64,000 nucleotides of DNA, from positions 6,696,001 to 6,760,000 of the forward strand of contig WOAB01000093.1 in assembly GCA_027886185.1 (NCBI GenBank), in the 5' to 3' direction. The stretch comes from Rheum nobile (taxonomy: Eukaryota; Streptophyta; Magnoliopsida; Caryophyllales; Polygonaceae). This document shows, piece by piece, positions 35,239 through 46,853 of the stretch; the stretch's first letter is position 1; every line of letters starts with the position of its first letter. The notes under the pieces were generated by a model. The model saw nothing but the letters and a program-made list of their open reading frames with translations, was not told the origin of the DNA and made no database searches. The position numbers were made by a program, and so were the translations under genes.

Positions 35239-35995
35239 TGGAGCCAAGCCGGTTGAGTTCCCATTACCGCAGAATCATGACCTTGCCAATGCCACTGGCC
35301 CTAAGTACACTCACGATGATCGCTATCGTCGTCTTGTCGGGCGTCTCATCTACTTGACAATCACTAGGCCGGAACTCGGCTACTTGATCCACATACTCTC
35401 CCAGTTCATGCAGAGTCCTAAGGAATCCCATTGGCACGCAGCCACTAGGGTCTTTCACTACGTCAAGAGTCATCCAGGGTAGGGGCTCGTTTTGTCTCGC
35501 CACAGTTCTTTGCAGCTCACGACATATTGTGACAGCGACTGGGTGGCTTGTCCCATCACTAGACGGTCCTTAATGGGGTATTTTGTTCTCTTGGGTGATT
35601 CACCAGTGTCTTGGAAAACTAAGAAGCAACCTACCGTCTCTCGCTCCCCTGCTGAAGCAGAATACCGCGCTATGGCGGCAGCCTGTTGTGAGCTCCTTTG
35701 GCTCAAGGCGTTTCTTCTATCTCTCGGCTATCGGCACACGTCTCCCATGCGTCTCGTCTGTGATAGTCAGGCTGCCCTACATATTTCCACCAACCCCGTA
35801 TTTCACAAGCGCACAAAACACATCGAGATTGACTGTCATTTTGTGCGGGATCTCGTTCAATCTCGTTGCATTGTTACTTCCTATGTCCGCTCGCAAGATC
35901 AGCTTGCCGACATGTTCACCAAGGCTTTGGGCAAGCAACCTTTCTCGTATCTTCTTGGCAAGTTGGGCATTCGTGACCTACACGCTCCAACTTGA
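35239..35995 (+). pseudogene. Copia RNase H, downstream half of the split polyprotein
   Basis: Coding resumes with AKPVEFPLPQNHD right after the gypsy LTR and continues through GRLIYLTITRPELGYL, then the RNase H domain with YCDSDWVACP, SRSPAEAEYRAMA and VCDSQAALHI, ending HIEIDCHFVRD and a C-terminal tail. One in-frame stop lies near 35480 (HPG, then TAG). It joins in sense to LDILYEAGLL at 26030, proving that the gypsy element inserted within this gene. Confidence 0.88.
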
Positions 35996-36306
35996 GGGGG
36001 AATATTAGGAGATTTGTTAGGATATATCTTTAGGGGATATTCTATCTCCAAATATATATTGAGCATCCAAGATTGACTGTCATTTTGTGCGGGATCTCGT
36101 TCAATCTCGCTGCATTGTTACTTCCTATGTCCGCTCGCAGGATCAGCTTGCCGACATGTTCACCAAGGCTTTGGGCAAGCAACCTTTCTCGTATCTTCTT
36201 GGTAAGTTGGGCGTTCGTGACCTCCACGCTCCAACTTGAGGGGGAGTATTAAGAGATTTGTTAGGATATATCTTTAGGGGATATTCTATCTCCAAATATA
36301 TATTGT
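35827..36306 (+). repeat. Tandem duplication at the copia 3' end
   Basis: The block 35827-36061 (end of RNase H, purine tract, first part of the LTR) is repeated at 36071-36306, offset 244. Both copies contain CATGTTCACCAAGGCTTTGG and end CCAAATATATATTG. The second copy continues into the full LTR. Confidence 0.9.
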
Positions 36307-36449
36307 ATATCTTTTAGTTTCCTTGATTCTAGGATCTGATGATATAGCTTCCTTGCTCTCCACGATCTTCTTCTTGTATATATGGTGTCCTTTGTTAATG
36401 AGAAAGGTAGAGGAAACTACTCCAACTTACTGATCTTCCTAATTCTACA
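36247..36449 (+). repeat. 3' LTR of copia element
   Basis: 203 bases, homologous to 17863-18063, preceded by the purine tract TTGAGGGGGAG. A partial LTR start (about 36007-36061) sits in front as part of the duplication. Confidence 0.88.
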
Positions 36450-36545
36450 GTATTCATCAATAATAATAAAATTTATAATAAAAAAAGTGTCTTCGTTTAC
36501 CTTCACCAAACAAAACCTAATTAACTCTCGTTTATTCATTAAGTG

Positions 36546-38410
36546 CTACAACCCGGCACTATCTTGAGTAAGGTGAGTATGAATTACACCCACTTTAGCA
36601 CGATTAATAATGGATCTCTCTACCATCCACACACTCCACACGAAGCCCACAAGGCAAGCAAACCCAACTCCCCAACACACCAACACCACCCGCCTCCACC
36701 TTCCTCCTCCCCCTTTCCCCTCTTCCTCCAACCCAACACCTATGACGGCCTCTCCTACTGCCCTGGGAGCCGCCGCCGCCTCCGGCCACTTCGCCTTGAA
36801 TCTCGCACGCACTTTCCGACAATGACGTGGCCTTCCGTTCTGCCCCAGCAGCTCCGGTTGAGGTTGTCGACGGCTTCTTTGACGCACGATCTGCATTCGG
36901 ATTCGGATAGGGTTCGGACGCACTCGACGTAGCCGTGGACTGTGTGGTCGGTGTCACTGTGTTTAGAAGATATATGTAGGTGATGACTTTGAAGCAACTA
37001 TACATGATGAACGATCATGATAACTTGCCGTAATTAGTACTATTTATTGTCACATTATTGTGGCCGGTGGGTTATGACTTATGACTTAATTGTGTGTGGA
37101 TGCCCATTATTGATCTCCATGCTTTCACGCTTTTCTATTTATAAGCCTCATTTATTTCTTAGGTAGCGGAGTAAAAAAGTTGATTGACTTATTAAGATGA
37201 CAAGTATTATGAAACAGAGCGTAAAAATCATTGGCATGATATAATCTACGTCGTAACTACATGATAAAAATAAATGCATATACAATTTAAAATAAAAAGA
37301 TGCACCACAAAACAAAATAGATGCACATATATGCATATACATTTTCAATAAAATGATACATTAAGAAACAATAAAATATACATGTACATAATACAAAATA
37401 AATGAGCATAAATTTCAGTAAAATGATGTACCATATTATAGAATATATGCACACGTGATATATATTTTTTCAAACCATGTCTTTTTTTCCTACGTGTACA
37501 TTTATTTTGTATTATGCATGTGTATGTTATCCATCCTCTAAAAATATTGGTTGTTAGCTGCAATTGTATATCTTATGTACGTATGGGCCATCCAACCATA
37601 AATGTTGTAGCAATATAAATATTTATTGTAAGCTGATGATTTAGTCTTGTAGATCGAATATTTGTTAGATCGTGATCAAGTTGGATTTTTATGAAACAGA
37701 ATGTTATGCCATACTATATGGTTTAATACTGTTCGTATATTAGACTTCTACAACTCAAAGCTTATGAAGTGAAACTAACTAATTAAAATAATTGCGTGTC
37801 ATTTTTTTTCTATTAAACTTGCCTGTGGCTGAATGACTAGTAACGCTTGATATATGATGGCATGGGTCGGGTGTAATTAAATGTACATTTACCTTATAGT
37901 TTTGCTGACGCCACCACTTCTCAACCGTATAAGTAGAGCGTTGAAAGCCGGGTCGAACCGGATCCAATGAGCCGGCCGTTGCTCCGAGCAAGACCCGGTC
38001 AACGTAGACCGCGGCGGGGCAACCCCCGCGAGCGAGGCTTCCACGTAGCAGCCGTCGAGCCAAGCCGTCATTGAGTCGGAATTCGGGCAGAGTGTCAAAA
38101 CGGTGCGTTTGGCGAAGCGGACACATTGGTTGCACTGGATTCGGTTGAGATCCGGTCGGCACTGGACCAGGCCGGTGAGATCGGTGCGGTTCAGTGCGAC
38201 ACTTGAAACTGCAAAGTGGGCCGTTTCGGTCTGGTTGGTGAGCCGGTCGAGGAGTTGGGCCAGAGACGGGCTGATCTGAATGCACGGTGGTTGTGGTGGT
38301 GGTGATGTGGTGCAGTTGAGGGAGAGGAGAGTGGTTGTGGCGGCGGAAGAGAGGGAGGCGGAGAAGGCAGCGACAACGGCGACGGCGAAGAGGGGGAGAG
38401 AGGTGGACAT
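36546..38410 (-). CDS. DUF26 (Gnk2-like) cysteine-rich secretory / plasmodesmata-located-type protein, probable frameshift
   Basis: Exon 1 is 38410-37893 and exon 2 is 36956-36546; the intron has GT at 37892-37891 and AG (read ACAG) at 36958-36957, and the splice keeps frame. Exon 1 begins with a signal peptide (MSTSLPLFAVAVVAAF...) and one DUF26 domain whose C-X8-C-X2-C reads CRPDLNRIQCNQC. Exon 2 has the second motif CVRTLSESECRSC and VGKC. Directly after that Cys one base seems missing: the current frame stops at 36755, while the next frame continues with ARFKAKW and a hydrophobic segment (VCWGVGFACLVGFVW) resembling a transmembrane anchor, ending with TAG at 36546. Proteins with two DUF26 domains plus an anchor include plasmodesmata-located proteins and secreted repeat proteins. 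A single-base deletion, an assembly error or an unseen extra exon could explain the break. The copia element ends 92 bases past the stop. Confidence 0.75.
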
Positions 38411-39399
38411 GGCTCTTTAATTGAATTCGGTTGCTCGTTTGAGTTGGGAGAGAGTTTGTTGCTTTAGGAGTGTGACAATAAAGTCGCTTGTTTGTCGCAC
38501 TTCATTCGTGTGATAAAGCATAGTCTTTTTATTTATTTTTAAAAAAAAAAAACTATTTAGATTTCCCTTTGGTCTACGTACGATCGATAGATGTATGTAG
38601 ATATATTGTTAAACTTCCCTAGTGGCATAATTGAGACCTCTATATTGGTGTTAGTGGGAGAATTGAAACTCAATTATGCTATTTATAGCCTTTTTATCAC
38701 CTGCATTTTTAACTTTCTTCTAGAGCCGTGCACTATCAATCAGTCACTTTCTTATAGAGCAAAGTTACTAATTTGATCGTGATATAAAAAAAATATAAAA
38801 TTATGTAAAATGTATATTAGATTAAAATGATATTAGAAACTTAAAATGCTAAATAAATATATCCTACGACTATTGTTGTAGAACCAGTTTGTAATTTCTT
38901 GTCATATGAAAGGATTCCCGAACTCCGAAATCCAAGAACTCTTACTACACTCGTTCAAAGCACCCGATTTATATGGTGTGAATTATCTATAGAATTGGTG
39001 CTTGTTTGGTTGAAAAGTAAATTTTTATGATTTTAAATTATTTGGAAAGTGGTATAAAATATATGTGTTTGGTTGACTTTTTTATTTTTGAAAAATGTAG
39101 ATATTTAATTTATGGGATTTTTAATTCCTATAAAATATAGGAAGTGCAATCACCTAGAAAGGGGTGGGTAAGATTTTCTTTCCCCATATTTTCCATTATT
39201 TAGATTTTAACCAAACACAATTTACCAATTCCCATGAATTTAAATTTACATGTTTTGATTTCACATGAAGTAACTTACTAGGAATTACACTTTCCACATT
39301 CAACCATAACACTATTTGGACTATTTGGACTTATAAAAATTTAGATATTTTATTAATTATGGACATGAATTATAAGATGTTAATTATATACAAAACCGA
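38411..39399. other. Upstream flank of the DUF26 gene; partly MITE-like
   Basis: 38411-38560 would hold the gene's 5' UTR and promoter, with AAATAAATAAAAAG on the minus strand near 38540 as a possible TATA region. 38990-39310 has facing TTTGGTT and AACCAAACAC words around an A/T core, suggesting an old palindromic MITE, without clear ends. No other gene is visible. Confidence 0.4.
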
Positions 39400-39545
39400 A
39401 TACGGGTCCCGGCGGGCTACCCGGGCCCGGGAATGCGGACGGGCTTGGACAACTGTTCAAGCCCTATTCTCGGGCTCAACCCAGCCTGGGCCCGGATAAA
39501 CGGACAAAATTTCTAGATCAAGCCCGGACCCGGAGATGCCCAGGT
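39400..39545. repeat. CCCGGGCC-rich short repeat
   Basis: A short run of GGGCCCGG, CCCGGGCCCGGG and GGCCCGGATAA words. It looks related in style to the CCCGA repeats at 2440 and 59380. Confidence 0.4.
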
Positions 39546-39572
39546 CTAATGAACACTAAGAATAATAAAAAG

Positions 39573-40928
39573 CTTAGAGCATCTTTAACGGTAGTCCCTT
39601 AGTGGGTCTTATAGAATTTTTTTAATATAATATTCAAATTGGGCTATAAGACCCATCAAGGGTCTCAAATTTGGGGTAAAATATAGGACCGTCCCATACA
39701 CAATTTTTTGGCATCAAAGTGCCACGTGGCACTCTATGATTGGCGCGCGTTGTTGTACGCCACATGGCAATCAACGGACGGTCAGGATTTATTCTTGGCC
39801 GTTCGTTATTTTTTTTTTAAATTCATATATTTAAAAATTGGTTGCTTAAAAAAAACCCATAATTCTAATTACATTTTTATCTATCCATAGACATCCATTT
39901 TGTATATATTTGGTTGATTTTAATATTTTTTCTGTATTATAGCTATCATTAAGTGAAAATAAATCATTTTATTTTAGTATTGATATTTTAAAATAAAATA
40001 AATACCAATTTAATTTAGCTTTATGAAAATTACATTGTAGTTTTTATATAAAAAAATAATATAATTGTAATTTAAACTAAACCTAAAAGACCCATCTAAA
40101 AGAGACCCCAATAAAACCTCAAATAAAACCCCAAATACACCGCGGTGGAACTCACCGCGGGACGGTGAGTTCCACTGCGGGGCGGCGGTGCCTTTTTCAG
40201 CTTCTGCGACACTTTAGTAGAAACACCATAACTTTTGATTCCCAACTCGGATTGCGCTCATATTTTGAGGACTTGCAGTAGACTTCAAGATCTAACTCCT
40301 CGAATTAGAATCACTTCATTTGGACATCTGAGTAGAGAGAACGAACCATTTGAATTCAGCACATTGTTCTTCTACTCTTCAATACACTTCAAACCTCTAT
40401 AAATCTCATGATTTCTTCACTTCTCTCCATAACTTCTGGATTACAGACTTAACCACAATTAGATTGTTTCGCTGTTTATGTGTTGTTTTTAATCATTAAG
40501 TCGTGTATCGTGTGATGTTTGTCGTTAAATTTCGTCATTTGGTTTAGTTCATGTTGTTTTCACATGTTGTTTTATTTTCATAAATTTATGTATCACTTTT
40601 GTTGATTTCTCTATCAATGTATGTTTGTATGTCTTAATTTTAAATAAATAATATAATTAAATAATTAAAATAAAATAGCATTAATAAATTTAATGTATGA
40701 TTTTTTTTATTATATTAATATATAATAAGGGGTAATAATATAATAAATGGTATATTAGTAATTTAATATTAACCTAAGGATATAATTGTAATTTAAACTA
40801 AATCTAAAAGACTCATCTAAAAGACCCTAATAAAAGCCCTCAATACACCATAGGTCTCATAGCAAATAATTCTCTCAAAAACCCTCTATAAGACCCATCC
40901 TATAAGACCCCATTAAAGATGCCCTAAG
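39573..40928. mobile_element. TIR-bounded element, transposase absent
   Basis: Left end CTTAGAGCATCTTTAACGG; the right end, read inward, is CTTAGGGCATCTTTAATGG. Both ends also share the words GGGTCTTATAG and AAGACCCATC. The flanks could be TA/TA, or the ends may overlap the target (TTA on the left, TAA on the right), so the superfamily is open. The inner block has two near copies of a 78-bp text (40065-40142 and 40782-40858) around inserted LTR-like DNA. Confidence 0.55.
40138..40460. repeat. Fragment related to the Athila-like LTR
   Basis: Shares CCACTGCGGGGCGG and the words CTTCTGGATTACAGACTTAACC-type with the LTR at 33965-34275. Diverged; lies inside the TIR element. Confidence 0.55.
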
Positions 40929-40929
40929 A

Positions 40930-41280
40930 TTAATGAGAATGATAAATAATAGAATCAATAACACACGATAATCTTTGGGAAATTGTATATATATATCTCT
41001 AAATATGCTTTTACTATAAAGATAACGAAAATGTTTATAATATATAAATAACTCACAATCCATGCCCATATACACCCAAGAATTTTTATCACAACGGGTT
41101 TTCTCAAAACCTTCTTTGTTTAACTTAAACAAGCTTTTCTACGTTTTTATTTGGGATATTTTACAAATGAAAAACAAAGACATTTATATAGCATCTTAGA
41201 CAAATAAATGGATGGTGGAAAATGTTCATTTTCCTTTTGCATACCTTAGCAAACTCAAAATAATAGATATTCTTATTAAT
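40930..41280. other. Intergenic, nothing recognised
   Basis: AT-rich; one 85-codon minus-strand ORF at 40875-41132 has no motif and overlaps the right TIR. Confidence 0.5.
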
Positions 41281-44200
41281 TGTAGGATGAGACTCTTATA
41301 TATATTTGTAACTAAATAAAGAGAATGACTATTTATGTAACATTCTCCTCTTTGAAGACTTATGTCAATATGTCTTTGCACCTCACTCTATCCAACAGAG
41401 CTTTTTGGCCTTATTACTCTTGTCAGTTAACTAAAGTTGAACATTACTTCAATTTATCAATTTTATCGTCTTTAATTGTTAAAATATTCGATGGATTCTT
41501 ACTCCCTTAGATATTCTCCAATTTTTACACATCATCTTCCAATAAAGATCTAATGAAGTGATACCGAAGTCCAACATACTTGGTTCTGGAATGAATGTTG
41601 AATTCTTTGTCAAGTGTGTTCTGCTCTGACTCTCCTAACTCGGTAAGCAAACCTTGAAGACATATCATCTCTTTACTATCTTCAGTCATTGCTACATATT
41701 GCCTTTGTAGTGGATAAGGCTACAATATTATGTAATTGCGACATTCAACTAACAATTGTAGTTCCAACAGTGAATATGTAACTTGTGGTGATATTTCAAT
41801 GATCAAATTCACCTCTAAAGTTTGTATCTACATTACCTTGTACTTTTAGTTCACCGTTACCAAAGTACAAAAACTTCTTTGTGATGCCTTTTAGATACCC
41901 CAAAATTCACTTCAGTACTTCCCAATTAGTTTTTCCTAGATTTGACATGTACCTACTAATGAAATTCATTGCATGTCCTATATCTAGTCTTGTATAAACC
42001 ATCACATACATCAAACTTCTAATGGATGAGGCATAAGGAACCTTAGCCCAAATCTCTATCTTTATGTCTGAAGGAACTGATCCTTGGATAAGCAAAAATG
42101 ATTTACCAAGGGTACTTAATGGTTTAGTGTTATCCATGTTGAATCTTTACAGAAAACGTATCATGTACTCTGTTTGAGATAACTACAAAGTCCTCTTATG
42201 TTTATCTAGCCTATTGTAATTTGCATTTCAAGAATATTTTTTTGTTGGATTCAAGTCCTTCATATCAAACTCCTTTTGACAGTTGTTGCTCCAACCTTCT
42301 AATATCGTCCATATCTGATCCTGCTACTAGCTATCATCGACATAAAGTAGTAAAATGATATAACTAGATCGATATCTTTTGAAGTAAGAACAACAATCGA
42401 CGTTACATTTTTGGAAACCTTCCTTGTGCATGAAGTTGTCAAACTTTTTGTACCATTGTCTGCATCAACAACTATTGGCCAACTCTGCTCTGAGTTGATA
42501 GCTTCTACGCGTCCTTACATGCCTCAAATTTCTTTAGGTTTTGCTAGTTTTCATAATTCACTTTGCAAGTCATATTTTATGCATATCATTCCACATGATT
42601 CTTTCGTTGAAAATCACATCTCTGTTACGAAACACCTTGTTGTCATCAACCCAAATGCGGTAGCCAAATTCATCACCACCATAGCCGATGAAAGTGCATT
42701 TCTAGGATTTGGGATCAAGCTTATTCATGCTTTGATCACTGATATGAATATATGATAAACAATCAAAAACTTATAAATATGACAATTTTATCTATTTTCT
42801 GCTCTATACCTCTTTTGGTATCCGGTTCTCCAATGGACCATATGGAACTTGATTGATCAAGTAAGTTATTGTATTAACTGATTCAGTCCAGGATTGTTTT
42901 GGTGGACCTAATTATATACGAATAATTTTGGCTCTTTTTTCAGTATTTGGTTCATACACTCAACTATACCATGTTGTTGAGGTGTACCCGTCATTGTTCT
43001 CTCCATTAGAATCTCATGCTCATAGAAAAAGTTTTTAAATATGGTATCTATGTATTCACCACCATTTTCAGTTTTAAGCCTTTTAACTTTCACATTTATC
43101 TTATTTTCAACCATGGCCTTCCATCTCTTGAAAGCCTCAAAAACGTTAGACTTGTGTTTTATAAAGTAAACTCTTACCATCTGAGAGTGATCATCGATGA
43201 AAGTCACAAAATAGTGTTTTCCACCAATGGATGAAGTAGTCATTGGTCCCCAAATATCATATTGAACAAGCTCTAACCTTTCCTTCTCTGAGGTTCTACT
43301 ATTGGTCAAAACGCTTACCCTCTTCTGCTTTCCAAGTATGCATTCTTCACACATGTTTATATCAAGTGATCGTAGGCTTGGGAGTTTCCCTTTCTAATGC
43401 ATAACTCCCATCACTTTCTCACGCATGTGGCCAAGTCTCTGGTGCCACATATTTGATTTTTCATTTCCTTTTGTAACTGCAATTGAACAACACGCTCTTA
43501 CTGTCATGTAAAGAGTGCCACTCTTTTTCCTATGAACAACTGTCATTGCACCCTTTGAAATCGTCCAATAATTACCATGGAAGGTTGTAATATAGCCTTC
43601 TTTAGCCAATTGCCCTACTTATATCAATTACTTTATTAGGTCGGAAATGTATCTAACATCCTTTAGTTCCCAAACAAACCCGTTCAAACTTAATTTTTAC
43701 TACACCCTTACCAACATATTTACAAGGTTGATCATCACCAAGATATACATTTTCAAGGTTTCTCGAGACATAACTCTCGAAGAATTCTTTCTTCGAAGTA
43801 GCATGAAATGATGCTCCAGAATCTAACACCCAAGACTCTTTCTTGCTCTGCAAAGATCATATCAACACATCATCTTCCTTTAAGATAGAAGTAACATTTG
43901 CCTCTACCTTCGTCTCTTGGTTCTTCGATGCACTCTTGGATTGATTTTTGTATTTTATGGTCTTCCCACAATTCCAACACTCGATGGTCTTTGAGCTAAA
44001 TGAATTATTAGGATTTCTTGATTTTGACCTCTTATCTCTTTATCTACCTTGATAGTTTGATAGCCCGCGTCCATTCCCTATGGTTAAATGTCCTCCTCTA
44101 GACTTTATATGTAAAGCAAAAGAGGTTGATGATTCACTTGATCCTCTCCGTCGGATCTCTTCACTGAGAACCAGATCGTGAATCATCAAAGTTTAACTTA

Positions 44201-44423
44201 TTTCTTCTTGATGAGCTACTCACATCCATAACGATAGCATTCCAACCATCTGGAAGAGAAGGAAAAAGTATCAACGCTCATACTTCTTCATCAAATTCAA
44301 TTCAACTTGAACTCAAATAGGTTGTGAATGTATTGAGTGCATTGATATGTTGACCTACCAATGCGCCTTCCGTCATTCACAAAGTGAATAACCGCCTCAT
44401 CAAATGAACTTTGTTAGAGGTTG
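41281..44423 (-). mobile_element. Decayed copia element (Tnt1/Tork-like), minus strand
   Basis: Running leftward on the minus strand: gag with a knuckle CWNCGKT (about 44400-43900), protease VLDSGASFHATSKKEFF (43850-43650), pre-integrase domain (43610-43394), integrase core YDIWGPM with KTENGGEY (43354-42908), RT end KVPYASSIRSLMYVMVYTRL (42137-41907) and an RNase H trace (TKYVGLRYHF near 41560). The sequence GAGGAGAA before TGTTAC (41342) may be its purine tract and 3' LTR start. Each piece is in a different frame with stops between; the middle of RT (42140-42900) is poorly readable. No target duplication was found. Confidence 0.75.
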
Positions 44424-44431
44424 ATGGCTTC

Positions 44432-46105
44432 TCATGCATATTGTAGAGGGCTATCGTGAGATATGTTGTGGTATTTTCCTTTGCTATGTTCAAATAAAAT
44501 AAAATTTACAGAATAACTTAAATCAGTTCCAAGAGTCCGCAACCAATAGACCCCACCACGTTGCTCACCCACGCTAATCACCGTCCTCGTACCAATTTCT
44601 TGTAAAACGCACAAGCACTCAGTTAGAAGAACAAGGCAAAAAGATATGTTAAATGAGCGAAGGATAGCAAATTGCAACGCAAACTATACACATTTAAAAC
44701 TTGATTTAATCGCAAAGATCTAAAAAAATATGTCCTTCATGTGCAGTTGTCAAAAAATTGTCATCAAGAAGCATAATATGCACTGGATTCGAGTAAAAAA
44801 TGTCTATAAGGATAGATTTATCACCAGTCATATGATAAGAGGATCCTTCAGAGATCAACTTACTGGACTTTTCGAATTTAGATTGCATTGCATTAAGCAT
44901 AATAATCACCAAAGCGCATTGCTCGTTGGATATGGCTGACCCGAATGCCTAACGATGTTGATCAGTTAATCCCAAGCCAAGTGGTGGTAGAAGACGAGGG
45001 TTGGACAACGTTGGCGACACCACCATTGTCGCGACCCCGACTTGTATTGGAAGAAGCAAGAGCGGAGTTGCGAGCTATGCTAGAGGTAGATAAGTTGCGA
45101 CGAGCTCGGTGTTTTCCTTACCCAATTTGGTAATCCATGGAGCTTAAAACAAGTAGCTTGATCATACACGGATTTGCCGCAATGGGTGTAAACTAGAGAC
45201 TTGCGATCCACTGTGGGTCCAATAGAAGTGGCGCAAAGCGACAAGCAACAATGGCCAGTATCACGTGAAGTAACAACAGTTTTGTGACATTCTTCTTGGA
45301 CAACAAGAGCATTAACGTAGTTAAGACGTGAAAGTGAATCATGCGCCATTATATTGGAGCGGAGAGTCTCGAATGAGGCATTGTCTAAGTCCATCAAGAA
45401 TTGATGAACTCGTTCCTCCTTGTGCTCTTGGATTAAGGGAGAGCTCAAATTACATTACACTTCCCGTTCGAGCAAGTACGAGGAGGATTGTAAGTAAGTA
45501 AATCATATAAGAGTTGCTTCATGACATCGCAGTAGGCAGCTATGGGTTGGCCGTTCTAACGACAAGAAGCGATAAGAAAACATAATTCAAGAATTTGTGG
45601 ACCATTACCAACAAGAAATCGTTGGGAGAGATTGTCCTAGAGTTCTTTTCCGGTGTCGAAGTAAGTAATAGAAGATTGAAAAGAAGGATCGATCGTCTGC
45701 ACCACCCATTCGATGAGCATGGAGTTGATGTTGTACCAATCATCAAGATCGTGTTCCATCGGCAAGCCGAAAGAGGCTGCCATCAACGAACTCGAATTTG
45801 CGTTTTGCCCGAAAGGAGTTGTGCATAGTTGAGAGCCATTCACGATAATTCTCACCTTTAAGAACAATCTGGCAAATAGCAAGACCTGGATGATCCAAAA
45901 GTTGGATCAAAAGTTGAAGATAGTAGGGAGACGTGGAATCAAAAGCAACCCGCTTTTTGCCGACATCAATCATGATGAAGAAAATACAAGGAGATGCGAG
46001 GGAGGTCCGACGGCACAAGATGAACTATGACCGCCGGGAGGGAGGAAGAAAGAAAATAAAATTGGGATTAGGATATGTTTAGGTGTAACTCCGATATCAT
46101 GGTAA
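44432..46105 (-). mobile_element. Second decayed copia element (Ale/Retrofit-like), 5' part, minus strand
   Basis: Right to left on the minus strand: a primer-site-like TGATATCGGAGTT (about 46083-46095, compare TGGTATCAGAGTT), then gag starting near 45972 with PYYLQLLIQLLDHPGL and FEFVDGSLF. A knuckle-like YTHCGKSVYDQATCFKLHGL follows near 45130. A protease piece SEGSSYHMTGDKSILI (44912-44706, DTGA lost) and a pre-integrase piece LCVLQEIGTRTVISVGE (about 44600) complete it. The order and wording resemble the copia element at 17863, so it is a related, older copy cut off near 44432 where the other copia remnant begins. Confidence 0.7.
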
Positions 46106-46171
46106 ATTTAAAGAAGGTAGAAATTGCAAACCTCACCCTTGGTATTGCATTAGCCTAGGACTAGTTGAAGA

Positions 46172-46188
46172 CCCGTGCCCTGCACGGG
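46172..46188 (-). terminator. Helitron 3' terminal hairpin
   Basis: CCCGTGC/GCACGGG stem with a three-base loop, seven bases before the terminal CTAG. It marks the transposition end of the element; it is not a transcription terminator. Confidence 0.85.
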
Positions 46189-46314
46189 GGCCGTTATTCA
46201 AAATTCGTTATTATCATATATATATTGAAATATAATTAGATTTAATATTTATGTTTATACATAATCCAATCAATTTTCCAATAGCAATAACTTCTTGTAT
46301 TCCTGTAACATCAA

Positions 46315-46853
46315 CTACTTTTTGCTTATGATAAGATCAAATTCCACAAAATCAAATGAATTATGAGGGATTGGAAGTTCCTCAATTTCAGCCACTTTGG
46401 TGTTCATGAAAAACATCAATTTCTGAGGAAGGCGACAATAGCGATAGATCCCACCATAATTGATCAAACCAAAATTTGATATGGAGTATATACGATCTTC
46501 AACCATTGTATTAAAATTCTTTATCCATGACTTCTTGATCCAAGCAAGCATTTTATTTCCCTGAAATAACACAACATAAATGCTTATATGATGATTAAGG
46601 TCACGTAAACATAAATACATATTAGATTAAGTCAAAATAAATTATGTAGTTTATGTAAGATATATAGAGTTTAATACGATGGAAAAATGTAGAAATAACG
46701 TACCTTCTCATCTATCAGAATCATTTCTTTTACCGATATCTCCTTATCGGAATTGATAACACACCACATTTTTAGAAAGCGATAAAAAATAGTACACTTG
46801 ACATTTTTCTGGAGGTTAAGAAGTTCATGAAAACGATGGATATTCCTCTCCAT
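46315..46853 (-). CDS. RPA70-like / DUF223 OB-fold protein in Helitron
   Basis: Two exons: 46853-46704 and 46560-46315. The intron opens GTACGT and closes TTTCAG, and joins in phase 0, giving 131 residues. Exon 1 carries FLKMWCVINSDKEISVKEM and the typical MILIDEK; exon 2 continues GNKMLAWIKKSWIKNF and YSISNFGLINYGGIYR. This is the text of the DUF223/RPA1 N-terminal OB fold, the single-stranded-DNA-binding subunit of replication protein A as it occurs in plant Helitrons. The protein is short compared with full RPA70 (no later OB folds or zinc ribbon), so it may be a remnant or a minimal binding factor for the element. It reads in the same direction as the Helitron. Confidence 0.7.

Larger units (their letters stand above)
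17863..36449 (+). mobile_element. Ty1/copia element (Ale/Retrofit-like), plus strand, with two large nested insertions
   Basis: LTRs of about 200 bp at 17863-18063 and 36247-36449 are flanked by the perfect 5-bp duplication GTATT (17858-17862, 36450-36454). Both LTRs start TATTA and end CTACA, that is TA...CA, not TG...CA. A Met-tRNA-type primer site follows the 5' LTR. The order protease, integrase, RT, RNase H is that of copia. The polyprotein is split by an inserted LTR sequence (18490-23732) inside the protease-integrase region and by a gypsy element (26042-35238) between RT and RNase H. The 3' end contains a 244-bp-offset tandem duplication. With these removed, the copia itself is about 4.1 kb, consistent with a small Ale-type element lacking much of gag. 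Confidence 0.9.

Noticed and set aside
36604..37005. Two other long minus-strand ORFs over DUF26 exon 2
   Set aside because: Wrong frames of a C/G-rich exon; only the frame with C-X8-C-X2-C joins the splice site.
42411..42755. 114-codon plus-strand ORF
   Set aside because: Antisense to a copia remnant (RT/integrase region), no motif.
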